DNA from: Homarus americanus
Taxonomy: Eukaryota > Arthropoda > Malacostraca > Decapoda > Nephropidae
NCBI RefSeq assembly: GCF_018991925.1
Contig: NW_024737068.1
Coordinates: 12,409,642 to 12,473,641 of the forward strand
DNA: 64,000 bases
Direction: 5' to 3'
Each line of letters begins with the position of its first letter. Positions within the stretch are counted from its first letter, which is position 1. This document shows positions 23,091-35,815 of this stretch, piece after piece. The notes under the pieces are model-generated. The model was not told where the DNA came from. It saw nothing but the letters and a program-made list of their open reading frames with translations, and made no database searches. The translations under genes were made by a program, and so were the position numbers.

Positions 23091-24441
23091 GGAGAAAGCT
23101 GGAAGAGATGGTGGCATAAGCAACAGATGGTAGATACGTGGACAAGAGCACTGTTGGCAGCGGCGGAGCGAGCAGACGATGGCAGGGGCAGAGGCAAGGG
23201 CAGCAGCAGGCGATGAAGGCAGCAGAAACAAACGGTGGAGGCAACCTGCAGCAGCAATGGTGGCGGAGGCAAGAGGAGAGGAAATACGAGTAGTGAAAAG
23301 CCGATGGCGGCGGCGGCGGCAGCAGATGGCAAAAGCAGATATATTATGGTGTTTGCAGATGCAGATGGTGAGTAAATCTGGAGACTGCAGGAAAAGATGG
23401 TTGCGGCGGGAAAACCAGATGGCGGCAGGAGCTGGGGCCGGCGCCAGGCAGGACCACCATCAGAGGTCGATATCGATCACCAGCTGGTCTGCGGCGGTGG
23501 ACGAGCCAGGCCACGGAGCCACAGTCTCCCACGACACTCACCACCTACAGTCCTACACCCTTAATAACTTACACAAATGTCCACATACCCCCAATAACTC
23601 ACACAAATGATCGCACACCCCCAACAACGTACACGAATGTTCACACACCCTCAACAACCCACAAGAATGTTCACACGATGTCTATCAGATGGAAAGGGAT
23701 TGGAGACGTCATTAAGATAAATCCCAACACATTCGCGGGCAGTAACTACACATTCCGGAACACTTCTTCAACAGGCTGGCTGGCTGGACTGGGTGAACAT
23801 TTGCTCGAAACCCTGGCACAACCTACGTGAATAATGACCACACTTCCCAGAACACTTCAGTAAGCTGGGTGGCAGAGACCATACTCCACCTCCTGTGTAC
23901 TCCAGATAAATGAATAAGCTGACACTAGAGTTCCAGCATCTACTATACATGAAGGCTGAGGCAGTGAGAACGTATTTTGTCATCACATTACATACAGTTG
24001 CATGACCAACAAATACAGCTGCATGCCCAACAAATACATTATAACACGGCAAACACAACATTCCAACACAGCCAAAGAACCAAATAGGAAACAATCTTAA
24101 AGGCTTAAAACTTTCTACAAACTTCAGAACCCGAAACGATAACAAACATCACCGTCCAGGACTCAACTCCCCCCGCAACCCTGCCAGCCACGACCCTCTA
24201 ACCTTTCTCGCTTAGACGCACCAAAAGGCTCCTACTGTAATAAGTCTAACATGGCGAACATTCAATACTACCCTCATGGTAACCAACACCACCTCTGAAA
24301 TTACCCTTTGATTCTTCATTATAACGGGTTTGTGAAAGACACAGATACTGAGGAATCATAGCCGAGACAAGGGTGAGGAGGAAGACGGGACACAATAATA
24401 CAGAACGGAGAGAATATATTACTGAAGAGCTAGAAAGTGGG

Positions 24442-24443
<2 letters not shown>

Positions 24444-24500
<57 letters not shown>
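24444..24500. repeat. (AC)n microsatellite
   Basis: Uninterrupted AC run. Confidence 0.97.
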
Positions 24501-24501
<1 letters not shown>

Positions 24502-27038
24502 TTATCAAGAAAATGAGAAAGACAATATATCAATACAGGAGAAAGATAGAGAAAAGGGGAAGGCAGGGTGGGGTGCGTGTGTACTGTTCGGTCAAGATAA
24601 TTGATAAATCAGCATGGCGTGCCTGAATAGCTATGTTTAAGTTTTCTGCTACTGCGCACTCGAGTACTCTGGCAAAGCATCGATTCACGAGGTGTGAATG
24701 GTAACGTGAGTGGTGCACACTTGGTGGGCGGCCACCCTTACCCTTACTCGCAGTAAAGTAGGCCAGTGACCCAGTGTTAACTCCCACCCCTGGCTAGCAT
24801 ATTCCTTGTTCTCACCACCTGTACATCTGCGCACTTGCTCATTTTTCACCCTATTACTCTTAGAGTAGGTAATAAAAATATATAAAATATTTTGTGTTCG
24901 GGAGAACTATTTGGGACTCCTGATCTTTCATGTTCACACATCATCATGAACACAACTGCAACTTCAAAGCAAATTTTACGTCAAGTCTCTGTACTCCATA
25001 TATAAAACCGTTAAATGCCTATTTTAAAATATCTTAGTAATTGCAGTTATTCACCCAGCAATGGAGACTTTTGAATCACGCGTATTACAAACACCAGCGA
25101 CAGTCTCAGAGTCACGCCTGTAAATCAGTTATCCTGTCTAAGAGAACAGTAACTGATATTGAACTAATGAATATATTTTGAGTCAAATTCCTGGTTCGGT
25201 CCTGTAAAATAAATATGCACTCTTTATTATCAATCACCATCTTTGAAACTGCTCAACCAACAATAAAGATCTCTGGCGTCGTAGGTATTGATTCATAAAT
25301 CAACATCTGGGAGGCAGTCATTGCACCTGGATGTTCTTCGACCTGGGAGACACCTGTGCCAACAAAGAGAACTCAATATATTTTCCCGAGAAAATCATAA
25401 TTAAATTCCAACTAATTAAATGATCTTATTTACATTTAATTCAATAGTTGCAACAAGTAGTGGGGACCCACAGTTTGCAACTCCTGAATCAATAGTCAAA
25501 ATAATTTTCGAGTCCTATATATTGATCCGTCCCTCAAGATGGGACTCGCAGCCATGGAGATCCGTGAGTCGTCCATGACGGAACAACCGCCATGATCTCT
25601 GAGTCACGTCAGTGGAAGAGTTGAGCAGAAATATCGAGCACCACTTTCTGGAATCTTGTGTCATCTATATTAGTTGAAACACTTGGTAAAACTCCCCCAC
25701 CCGCTGATACTGCACCAGCTCACGGCTTCTTAAGGAATCCTCAATAAAATACAAGAGACTTTCAACTATGTCACCTACTTTGCTCCTCGCCTGACCATCT
25801 GAACTAACATGATTGTTCACACACAATAATGAAGGAACAAACTTTCTGCAAGGCTCGAGAAATACAAAGAGTTTCCTCAACACCAACTCCAACAGCTGTG
25901 TTCAGTGGCCAAGTCAGCAAATACTGAAAACCACCAAATCAGCAATTATTGCAAAAAAATATTTGTTTTAAAATAATGCCATCAATGTTAAAAACAACCC
26001 TCCGTCTATGGACACTTCCTGTGTTGTAACATTGCAAAGGGGGGAAACCTTAGGAAGCACCCGTCATAGAGAAGCCCCTGAAGGTAGAGTGTCACGCAGT
26101 AGAGAAGTAGTGGAGAAGTACACTTGACTTCCACTCCGTCAGTCGCACGATACCCGCGCCTTAAACATTCACACACACCAAAGACTAGTGTAACAAACTC
26201 TTCGACTGCTCGGCTCTCTTCTATACGGTGTATTTAAGAAATTTTCTTTTCCAAATTCTCTCAAAAATGCTTAAAATCAAGTTGCATGTCTTGCAAACTG
26301 CATGGGAAGCTAATGCCTCTACCATGTCTGTGGCTGGAGTAAACAATAAGTCCATGTTTTGGTTACCAGCTGGTGGAACAGATGGCTCGAAGACAACTGC
26401 GTCACACTACCAAGTGCGACGTGAAGAGTGTTGGAGTGAACCCTAGAGTGGCAGGTATTAAATACAATAATGCATGGAGAGCCTGTGGGTGAGGGTCTGG
26501 TAAAGGGATATCCAAGGAGTAGAGGTGTTTGGGGGTGGGCGCGGCTGTCGTATACTCACACTCAAGCAAGATGGCTTCCAGACAGCAGAGACTGATTGAT
26601 CGGTGCAACGAGGAACACAGCCACAAAAGGACTGTGGGCCTGGGAAGTCAAGTCCAGGGCTTGGTGGTCTAACAAGGCTGCCCCAATACTACATCGCGGC
26701 CGACCCGCATCTTCACTAGAATGTACAAAAATCCCGTGTTGGAGGAGTAAGGTGAACACAGCAAGACAGAACACTCGCCAGAAACACAGTGTCCGGGCCC
26801 AGGTTCCAGGCGGCCGCTCACGTCACCCGCGCCTGCGTCCTCCAGCCCGCCCACTCCACTTCCAGAGTCTCCCGACCACTACCAACCTCTCCACACTTTT
26901 TCGTCTCATTTATAAATTAATGATAATATATAAAAGAATACGAATCACCAGTTGATATTCTAAATTAATATAAACAGATTAGAGATACCAAACAAGAGCG
27001 AACATCGTCGGCGCACTTGTAATAAAGCAGTCAACAAA

Positions 27039-27056
27039 TGACGTCATCTGACGTCA
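27039..27056. promoter_or_regulatory. Two adjacent CRE palindromes
   Basis: TGACGTCA occurs exactly at 27039-27046 and again at 27049-27056, start to start 10 bp (one helical turn). TGACGTCA is the full CREB/ATF site. A GC-rich, CpG-containing block lies 150-350 bp to the left (26690-26850), as for a minus-strand promoter. No transcript evidence. Confidence 0.5.
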
Positions 27057-27469
27057 TTGATATTGACCAATGGTAGGTCGAATTCAAGTTACTGTGTTGA
27101 TTATGAAAGTAGATCAGAAAATGCAGTTAATTTACACCGGTAATATATAATATATTATCATTCAGTAATTATAAACCAAAGAAAATCAATAACAAGACCT
27201 CTGAACAGGGCTGGAAACATTATTCTGCCGCTGATAACAAAAACCGGCAACCTCGTCGCCCAAACATCGATTGCAGGTCAAAACGGAACCACAAAAAAAT
27301 AAAACAAGAATGACTGCGAAATTGTCTTCTATAATTAGAAAAGTAACACCGGGGCAGACACGGTAGGCCACACACAGTACCTGGCCGGGCTGTGGTGTCT
27401 CAGGTTACTACTATTACCCTACACACTGTTATTTGATTCTTCTCTCCCCTCCTTCCCCAACATCACCCC

Positions 27470-27720
27470 CTTGCTAGTCATCCCACGCAGTGACTACCCC
27501 ATCCTCTCCCCATCGTTCTTCCTCTTGCAAAATGTACAATGGAGAAGATCTCGACGGGGGAAACATGGTAGTGAGGAGGGCCTGGAGACCAACCCCCCCA
27601 CCTCTGTGTGTCATCCCACTCAGTTACAACCCCAACCCCTCCCCCATCCTCCCTCCTCATGGCTTTCCTCCTGCACAATGTACAATGGGTAAGGTCTTCA
27701 TGGGAGAATCATGGTAGTGA
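27470..27720. repeat. Two-copy tandem duplication, about 147 bp period
   Basis: TGCAAAATGTACAATGG near 27526 recurs as TGCACAATGTACAATGG near 27673, followed both times by AAG-TCT, GGG-GAA and CATGGTAGTGAGGAGG. Open frames across both copies are parallel and short. Confidence 0.7.
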
Positions 27721-28054
27721 GGAGGTAAAGAGGAGCACATGAGGGCACCATGCATCTACTGACGCCTTACAGAAGGTATTGATCCAAGTCGTCATGCAAC
27801 ATGAGGGCCGCTGGGTTGGTGCGCACCAAAACACTACTGCTGCCTCCTGCCCACACCCCCACACCCCCTCTGCCCACACCCCCACACCCCCTCTGCCACC
27901 ACCACCACACGCTGTGTCATCAACCAACACAACCTATTACACGTGAGGTGATGAAGGAAGTACCTGGTATCATATGAAGGAAGAAGCCCTGGGATATCAC
28001 GAAGGAATACTTGTCTTACCTAATGGCCGCCATACACTTAGGAACATAGAAAGT

Positions 28055-28195
28055 AAGGAACACATAAGGCCACATGAAGAAAGGAGCACTTATGATCCCA
28101 TGAAGGCAGGAACACTTATGATCATATGAAGGAAGGAACACTTCAGGTCACATGAAGAAAGGAGCACTTAGGATCCCATGAAGGCAGGAGCAGTG
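28055..28195. repeat. Short tandem repeat (GGAACACTTATGATCACATGAAGAA type)
   Basis: Five to six copies of a unit of about 25-30 bp with AGGAACACTTA and CATGAAG. Nothing coding. Confidence 0.7.
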
Positions 28196-28254
28196 AGAAT
28201 TACAGATCATAGAAGAGTTTAAGAAATATATCAGGGGTTAAAATATGGAACCAT

Positions 28255-28257
<3 letters not shown>

Positions 28258-28324
<67 letters not shown>

Positions 28325-28403
28325 AAAGAAGACGTTTATAGTGTGTGTCTTTGGGCCTAAAAAAGTGTCATGTCAACTTTGAGCCTCTGAGCTGACCCTT
28401 AAA

Positions 28404-28438
<35 letters not shown>

Positions 28439-28590
28439 GGTGGATAGAGAACCTGCACAAGCCTACTCATATCTAATCTGAGTTTTATTGACACAGACAC
28501 ATCATAAAACGTGCACTTTACACACACACACACAAACAAACACAAAAGATACATACACGCCCACACACACACAACAAGTACAAAACAAAT

Positions 28591-28636
<46 letters not shown>
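28258..28636. repeat. (GT)n ... (AC)n ... (AC)n cluster
   Basis: (GT)n at 28258-28321, (AC)n at 28405-28437 and (AC)n at 28593-28636 within 380 bp. GT and AC runs in opposite order could pair as a hairpin. Confidence 0.96.
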
Positions 28637-28638
<2 letters not shown>

Positions 28639-28907
28639 TCAATCAGAGGGGTTGGCGAACATAAAAGTACAACTACACAATATGAAAAAGTTGACAGAGT
28701 ACATTTTAAAGTTAAGAAAAATGGAGACTAAAATTGAAAACTTCCGGATTTGAACAAAATTGTAGACTGAAGGGAATGGATGTGAATCAATACTGGCAGC
28801 TAGGAATATGATAGATAGATAGATAGATAGATATTCCGTAAAATCGTCATACAAGTTCACAATGATTCAGCATGTACTAAGACAATGCAAGATTACAATT
28901 TACAGGA

Positions 28908-29655
28908 GAGTGCAGGTATACAATGTACAGGAGACAGTGTAGGTATACAATGCACAGGAGACAGTGTAGGTATACACTGTACAGGAGACAGTGTAGGTAT
29001 ACACTGTACAGGAGACAGTGTAGGTATACAATTTACAGGAGACAGTGTAGGTATACAATGTGCAGGAGACAGTGTAGGTATACAATGTACAGGAGACAGT
29101 GTAGGCATACAATGTACAGGAGATAGTGTAGGTATACAATGTGCAGGAGACAGTGTAGGTATACAATGTACAGGAACACACTGTACAGGAGACAGTGTAG
29201 GTATACAATGCAGGAGACAGTGTAGGTATACACTGTACAGGAGACAGTGTAGGTATACAATTTACAGGAGACAGTGTAGGTATACAATGTGCAGGAGACA
29301 GTGTAGGTATACAATGTACAGGAGACAGTGTAGGCATACAATGTACAGGAGATAGTGTAGATACACAATGTACAGGGGACAGTGTAGGTACACAATGTAC
29401 AGGAGACAGTGTAGGTACACACTGTACAGGAGACAGTGTAGGTATACACTGTACAGGAGACAGTGTAGGTATACAATGTACAGGAGACAGTGTAGGTATA
29501 CATTGTACAGGAGACAGTGTAGGTATACACTGTACCGGAGACAGTGTAGGTATACACTGTACAGGAGACAGTGTAGGTATACACTGTACAGGAGACAGTG
29601 TAGGTATACACTGTACAGGAGACAGTGTAGGTATACAATGTACACACACACAGTG
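28908..29655. repeat. 27 bp minisatellite
   Basis: About 27 tandem copies of a 27 bp unit containing GTACAGGAGACAGTGTAGGT, followed by ATACAATG or ATACACTG. Because 27 is divisible by 3, several frames on both strands stay open across hundreds of bases; these are by-products. Two shortened units occur near 29170-29215. Confidence 0.95.
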
Positions 29656-30554
29656 CAGGTATCTTACAGAGGGAACAGGAGCAGAAAGAAAGACAATGTA
29701 CACCCAGGCTAAGATTGGGATGTAAATATTACTGGCAACTGGCAGTAAATGAGAGTAAACACGAGAAAAATGCAATACGTACAATGAGTCAAAATGTCCT
29801 GGGTGCCAGCATCATGTGCTCCAGTGTGCTATAATGACACGGTCTAAATATGATGACATGAATAACGTAACTGAATTGTATAGATGTGTGACAAGAGTAA
29901 AATAGTTGACATGATGATATTGTAAAAAAAAAAGAAATGAATCAATGAGCAAAATTATATCACTCACAAAAAATACAACTGTCCCAAAAATCGCCCTATC
30001 AAGGAACATAACACATGGTTCACTACTCTACTGCTCGTGTACACATTACAATCTTAGGGTCCATAAAAGGTGTTAAAAAGATCTACACAATAACTGAATG
30101 TTTCCTGATAAAAGATAAACACTGTACCTGTATACGGAAACTGTGAGACCAACAAAAGATAATAAAACGGAAACAATATATTAAACCAGAATAAACACGG
30201 ATATAAAGCGAAAGACAACAACAATATCGACATGATCTGAGTCTTTCAAGTGGTGCAGTCATCTTGAAGCCACAAAAAGATCTTGATTGAGAACAGGGCG
30301 AGGAATACTTCTTACGTTCACTCATTCTCCTGGGGCTAAAACTGAACTGAAACCATAACAGTAAAGTTTTCTGAAGTTGACGAGAGAAACAGGACAACAA
30401 ACACTTAATGGACTCCAGCCTAAATAGCTTACAGTGGAAAAAAAAAAATATAAACAAGCGAAGAAAAGTCACGGTGAACCTTAAATAATTATATCAATAT
30501 TCGTTTAAGATTGTAAAAGGTAACACTTGTGCAATAAAGATCAAGAAACACTAA

Positions 30555-31070
30555 AACATAATCAATCTCACACACACAAAAACATTAACAACAAACACAT
30601 TAAAACAAACAACACTAAAATAAACAAACACTGAAACATAAACAACAAACACACAAACATAAACAACAAACACTAAAATAAACAACACACACACACACAC
30701 ACTAAAACAAACAATCACACACAAACATAAACAACAAACACTAAAACAAACAATCACACACTGAAACAAACAATCACACACTGAAACATACATACATACA
30801 TACATGTAAACAACAAACACTAAAATATAAACAACAAACACACTAAAACATAAGCAATCACAAACACACACACTAAAACATACACAACAACTTATTAGAA
30901 GATGAACAACACAATAAAATATGAACGCACTAAAACATAAACAATCACACACACTAAAATAAACAAACACTAAAATATAAATAACAAACACACTAAAACA
31001 TAAACAACACACTAAAACATAAACAAACACACACATTAAAACACAAACAACACACAAACAGAGAACAACA
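30555..31070. repeat. A/C-rich degenerate repeat (AAACAACAAACACTAAAACA)
   Basis: Irregular units built from AACAACAAACACTAAAACAT and AATCACACAC, on one strand nearly lacking G and T. Confidence 0.88.
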
Positions 31071-31469
31071 AACCCTGGGGTCACAAAGCAGCACAACAAT
31101 CACTGTGTAACACGGAGTCGCTTAACCCGCCGCACGCCACCGACCCAGGCCGCCAACACACCCCCACCACTTACACCCAAACAGCCTTACACAACTTGTA
31201 GGACGTATAACACTTAACCAGAAACACAGATTAGGGAAGTTAAAGGGACATACTACAAGTTAACTGAATAATACACGCCCTCTTGCCGAGCTGTAAGGCA
31301 ACAGAGGAGCAGTTGGACAAGCCTATTGCACAGCTCAACTGGATACACACGCAACTGCACTGAAGTCATAGGAGTGTGAAGGAATTTACCAGAAACAAAA
31401 TATTAATCTATCGTAACGTAGCCATATAACGAAGTTCACTATGACCAAGATCTCTGAAGTCATACAATG

Positions 31470-32288
31470 TAGTTTCATTATATGTATATTTCCTCTCCCG
31501 TTATCATTATATGCACAGGAGTATATTTCCTCTCCACAGTTATTATTATAGAACTTATATTTCCTCTCCCCAGTTATCATTATATGTATATTTCCTCTCC
31601 CCATTTATCATTATATGTATATTTCCTCTCCACAGTTATTATATGTATATTTCCTCTCCCCAGTTATCATTATATGTATATTTCCTCTCCCCAGTTATCA
31701 TTATATGTATATTTCCTCTCCCCATTTATCATTATATGTATATTTCCTCTCCACAGTTATTATATGTATATTTCCTCTCCACAGTTATTATATGTATATT
31801 TCCTCTCCCCAGTTATCATTATATGTATATTTCCTCTCCCCATTTATCATTATATGTATATTTCCTCTCCCCATTTATCATTATATGTATATTTCCTCTC
31901 CACAGTTATTATATGTATATTTCCTCTCCCCAGTTATCATTATATGTATATTTCCTCTCCCCAGTTATCATTATATGTATATTTCCTCTCCCCAGTTATC
32001 ATTATATGTATATTTTCTCTCCCCAGTTATCATTATATGTATATTTCCTCTCCCCAGTTATCATTATATGTATATTTTCTCTCCCCAGTTATCATTATAT
32101 GTATATTTCCTCCACAGTTATTATTATAAGTGTATTTCTTTCTCAGTTATTATTATATGTATATTTTCTCCACAATTATCATTATATGTATACAAGTATT
32201 TCCTCTCCCCAGTTATTATATGTATATGTCCTCCACAGTTATCATTATATGTATATTTCCTCTCCCGAGTTATTATTATATGTATATT
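31470..32288. repeat. 31/28 bp minisatellite
   Basis: About 27 copies of a unit with TATATGTATATTTCCTCTCC followed by CCAGTTATCATTA (31 bp), or ACAGTTAT (28 bp) variants. Each copy contains a T/C-rich run ending CAG, like a 3' splice site. The array ends exactly where a LINE fragment begins. Confidence 0.95.
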
Positions 32289-32822
32289 GATAAGAACATA
32301 AGTTGTTATGGTAAATGTACAGCAGAAACCAAAACAAGAATAGGGCCACCAAAACAGCATTTAATAATCTAAAAGACCTGCTGAAAGGGACATTAACTTC
32401 AATTTGAAAAAAAAAAGGCTGCTGAAAGGCATTAGGTGGCAAGGACTGATGTATGGGTCAGAAGCGTGGACACATTCAGCAGACACCAGAAAGTGTTGGG
32501 GACCTTTGAAATGTGGTGCTTTAGGTGAATGCTACGAATAAGCTACACTGAAAGGAAAACAAATGCAGAAGTACTGTACTAACATTGGCAAAAACTTCAA
32601 GAAAATACTTTAAACATACAAAAAAAAAAGATACTTTAGTAAAATAATTGGGGCTGAGTAGATAACAAATATACTGTAATATTAATGAACAAAGTAGAGA
32701 GTAGGAGGACTAGGGGAAGGCAGAGACTGGAATGGATGAATTAAATTAAAATCTGGGTGCCCGTGAACGTTGAGAGTGGAGGACTATGGTCGCCAACCCT
32801 CAGATATGATGACAGTAATCTG
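32289..32822 (+). pseudogene. Degenerate LINE fragment (endonuclease-RT C-terminal region)
   Basis: In broken frames the DNA encodes CTAETKTRIG, KTAFNNLKDLLKGTLTS, LMYGSEAWTHSADTRK, LGTFEMWCFR, MLRISYTERKTNAEVL, GRQRLEWMN. These are the canonical C-terminal blocks of RTE/Jockey-type ORF2 proteins (the YGCEAWTL, RRMLRISW and GRGRQR motifs). Several frameshifts and stops break it. The 5' edge coincides with the end of the 31-bp minisatellite and the 3' edge is near 32822. Confidence 0.75.
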
Positions 32823-33309
32823 ATTGATTGACTGAGTGTCTATACAACCAGAAACAACAAAACTCGGACAGGAGCAAGACAAATCCAAAACAAGAGATCC
32901 ACCAGCGACCGACAACACCAAACACGACACAGTGAGGGTGACACAACACCAGACACCATGGTAAAAGAACCATTATAGATTCATGTAGTGCTGCCCTCCC
33001 ACTCATACAATTATATACACCTTAATAATTGTACAAGTTTCCAAAGTGGGCGTGACCTCCATCGATGACCTGGCTATGACCCTGATCTTTGTCCGGTGTT
33101 CACCATAAAGAGTGCAATGCATATTCTAGCACAAGGCCGACCCGCTGTGAGGTAGGCGGGCGATATAAACTGTGTAAGACGCCATGAAGGTTCAGGAACA
33201 AGGGCGTGTCATCGGAGGGGGGATAACACGATACTAAAGATGGATTATAAACGAGACCAAATCAGCGGAACACAGACTCAGGACTGAACTCGAAATTTAA
33301 TTCTAAAAC

Positions 33310-33830
33310 GCAGGATTGGTTAGATTACGTTAGAGGCAGGTTAGGTTAAGTGTGGGATAGGTGAGGTTAAGTGAGGGGTAGATATAAGTTAGGTTAAGGG
33401 TAGGTTAGGTTAGGGGTAGGTTAGGTTAGGGGTAGGTTAAGTTAGAACATATTAGATAAGGAGAAGTTTAGGTTAGGTTAAGTTAGGTCAAATGAAGGAT
33501 ACGTCAAGTGAGGGTTAGGCTAAGCGAAGGGTAGGTTAAGTGAAGGGTAGGTTAAGCGAAGGGTAGGTTAAGCGAAGGGTAGGTTAAGTGAGGGATAGGT
33601 TAAGTGAGGGATAGGTTTAGTCAGGGTCAGGCTAAGTCAGGGTTAGGTTAGGACAGGGGTAGGTTAGGACAGGGGGCAGCTCAGGGGGTAGTTTAAGTTA
33701 GGGATAGGTTAAGTTAGGGATAGGTTAAATGGAGGGTAGGTTAAGTGAAGGGTAGGTTTATTGGGGTAGATTAAGTGAGGGGTAGGTCAGGTCAGGTCAG
33801 GGGGTAGGTCAGGTCAGGGGCATATTAGAT
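33310..33830. repeat. Degenerate TTAGG-like tract
   Basis: Dense GGTAGGTTAAG/TGAGGGTAGGTTA words over 520 bp, with a 14-16 bp local period (AGTGAAGGGTAGGTTA). Nothing coding. Confidence 0.85.
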
Positions 33831-33929
33831 AAGGAAGACACATATACAGATCGAGGAGTCCGTGAGTGCATCTTATACCTTAATGACGGGAATCTGGAAA
33901 GGCAAGAACAGGGTGTACACAGAGGAATA

Positions 33930-33980
33930 GGTTAGGTTAGGTTAGGTTAGGTTAGGTTAGGTTAGGTTAGGTTAGGTTAG
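33930..33980. repeat. Perfect (TTAGG)10 block
   Basis: Ten uninterrupted copies of the canonical arthropod telomere unit, read as GGTTA on the plus strand, set inside more degenerate TTAGG-like DNA (to about 34060). Confidence 0.92.
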
Positions 33981-34060
33981 AAAATTGAAGTTAGGTGAAG
34001 CTATGATTGGTCATATCAGGTTAGATTATTTTAAGTTAGGTTAGGATACAATACGTTGGG

Positions 34061-35083
34061 TTAGGTGGGGATGGAATAACTGTACAGTAAATGTTAATGG
34101 AAGTTACACAATAAGGCAACTATAGTTATCACAAATGAAACATCACACGAGCGGATACAAAGCCTGCCCGTGAACCGTTACCATGGCTGCCCAGAGTAAT
34201 ACTGATCTATTGACGCTGTTACTGTAAATTAATATAATCATCCATGGAAACTTTCTCGTGTCATCGTTTTCTTAAGTGTTCAAAAACTCTATGTGTTATC
34301 ATTGTACGAACCGTTACCATAGCAAATCTTTGGTCAATTCTGGCACTATTGTTACCAAAAGTTTATCATCTCAACCGTCTCACATATTTATCATACTTGC
34401 CAAGTTTGGTACAAATCTGCAGACCTGTTCTCGAGCTATCTAGGGGACAGACAGAAAGAGACACACAGACAAGAACAAGAACAAAAACAATATCTTGGCT
34501 TGCACTTGCGGGAAGGATAATGATGGTAATAATGACAGCTATCCCAGATGGAGTGAGGATGATGATGATGTCTACAAAGACTGACGACGAGCAGAGTTAA
34601 CTAGACTTATTTGGTGAAAAGAGCACCATGAAACACCAGCCAGCCAGCCAGCCCACCCCTCCACCAAGAAACACCCACCCATTATAACCGGCAGCCAGCC
34701 CACCTGTCCACTATGACATATTCCCAAGCAAGCCCGCCCATCCACCATTACCTGCCCACCCGCGCCTATCCATTCACCATGAAACACCCGCCCACCATCC
34801 ATCGTTAAAGACTCGCCCGCCCGCCCGCCCATCCACTCCTCGCTATCTTATCACCATCACCACGCTCCTCGCGCAAGTATTTATCAAAGAGCTCCAGAAA
34901 ATGGCGACGGCTGCCGATATTGTCAAGTGAAGGTCGTGCGACGGAAATTGACAGGGAAACACTTCTCGTGTCTTGCCTGAAAGACTTCTACCCGTCTGAT
35001 ACTGCTACTGTCTCACCCACTGCCTTAATGTTTGTGTGTGGGACAGTGTAAGGCGGTGAGGAGGCCAATGGACCTGACAATGT
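34061..35083. other. Mostly unrecognised DNA with a possible repeat tail
   Basis: 34400-34500 reads CCAAGTTTGGTACAAATCTG then TTCTCGAGCTATCTAGGGGA and CAGACAGAAAGAG, like a dispersed-repeat tail common in arthropods. 34620-34830 is CCAGCC/GCCCACC-rich low-complexity DNA. AAAATGGCGACGG at 34899 resembles a YY1-type site. Confidence 0.4.
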
Positions 35084-35815
35084 GTTGTTCCTGGTAGACA
35101 GTGGACCTGGGGGTGTGGTGTCCCTGGTAGACAGTGGACCTGGGGGTGTGGTGTCCCTGGTAGACAGTGGACCTGGGGGTGTGGTGTCCCTGGTAGACAG
35201 TGGACCTGGGGGTGTAATGTCCCCAGTGGACCTAGGGTGTGGTGTCCCTGGTAGACAGTGGACCTGGGGGGTGTGGTGTCCCTGGTAGACAGTGGACCTG
35301 GGGGTGTGGTGTCCCTGGTAGACAGTGGACCTGGGGTGTGGTGTCCCTGGTAGACAGTGGACCTGGGGTGTGGTGTCCCTGGTAGACAGTGGCCCTAGGG
35401 GTGTGGTGTCCCTGGTAGACAGTGGACCTGGGGGTGTGGTGTCCCTGGTAGACAGTGGACCTAGGGGTGTGGTGTCCCTGGTAGACAGTGGACCTGGGGT
35501 GTGGTGTCCCTGGTAGACAGTGGCCCTAGGGTGTGGTGTCCATGGTAGACAGTGGACCTGGGGGTGTGGTGTCCCTGGTAGACAGTGGACCTGGGGGTGT
35601 GGTGTCCCTGGTAGACAGTGGACCTGGGGGTGTGGTGTCCCTGGTAGACAGTGGACCTAGGGGTGTGGTGTCCCTGGTAGACAGTGGACCTGGGGGTGTG
35701 GTGTCCCTGGCAGACAGTGGACCTGGGGGTGTGGTGTCCCTGGTAGACAGTGGACCTGGGGGTGTGGTGTCCCTGGTAGACAGTGGACCTGGGGGTGTGG
35801 TGTCCCTGGTCACAC
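35084..35815. repeat. 33 bp minisatellite
   Basis: About 22 copies of a unit containing GTGTCCCTGGTAGACAGTGG then ACCTGGGGGTGTG, in lengths of 31-34 bp through G-run changes. Open frames on both strands (Val-Asp-Ser-Gly-Pro type and its complement) are repeat artefacts. Confidence 0.95.

Larger units (their letters stand above)
23091..28054. other. Mixed unique DNA with a GC-rich block
   Basis: 23100-23530 is GC- and purine-rich (GGCGGC, GCAGCAG words). 26500-26880 is the most GC-rich non-repetitive stretch nearby, including GCGGCCGC. A short plus-strand frame starting ATGGCTTCCAGACAGCAG (26571) ends after 34 codons. No gene is established. Confidence 0.5.

Noticed and set aside
22263..23332. 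Three overlapping minus-strand frames of 220-320 codons
   Set aside because: All encode the same 25-residue repeat produced by a 25 bp minisatellite; no start, splice or domain support.
23179..23610. 143-codon Ala/Arg-rich frame as a gene
   Set aside because: It runs out of the 25 bp repeat into GCAGCAG/GGCGGC-rich DNA; composition alone explains it.
26571..26675. Short plus-strand frame MASRQQRLIDRCNEEHSHKR as a gene start
   Set aside because: It ends after 34 codons; no donor is clearly placed and no homology is recognised. It is left as part of the GC-rich block.
33930..33980. Chromosome end (telomere)
   Set aside because: Only ten perfect units, and unique sequence and transposons lie on both sides. 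It is interstitial.
28908..35815. CRISPR-like regular repeats (27, 31 and 33 bp periods)
   Set aside because: The units are directly adjacent with no unique spacers, and the genome is eukaryotic. They are minisatellites.
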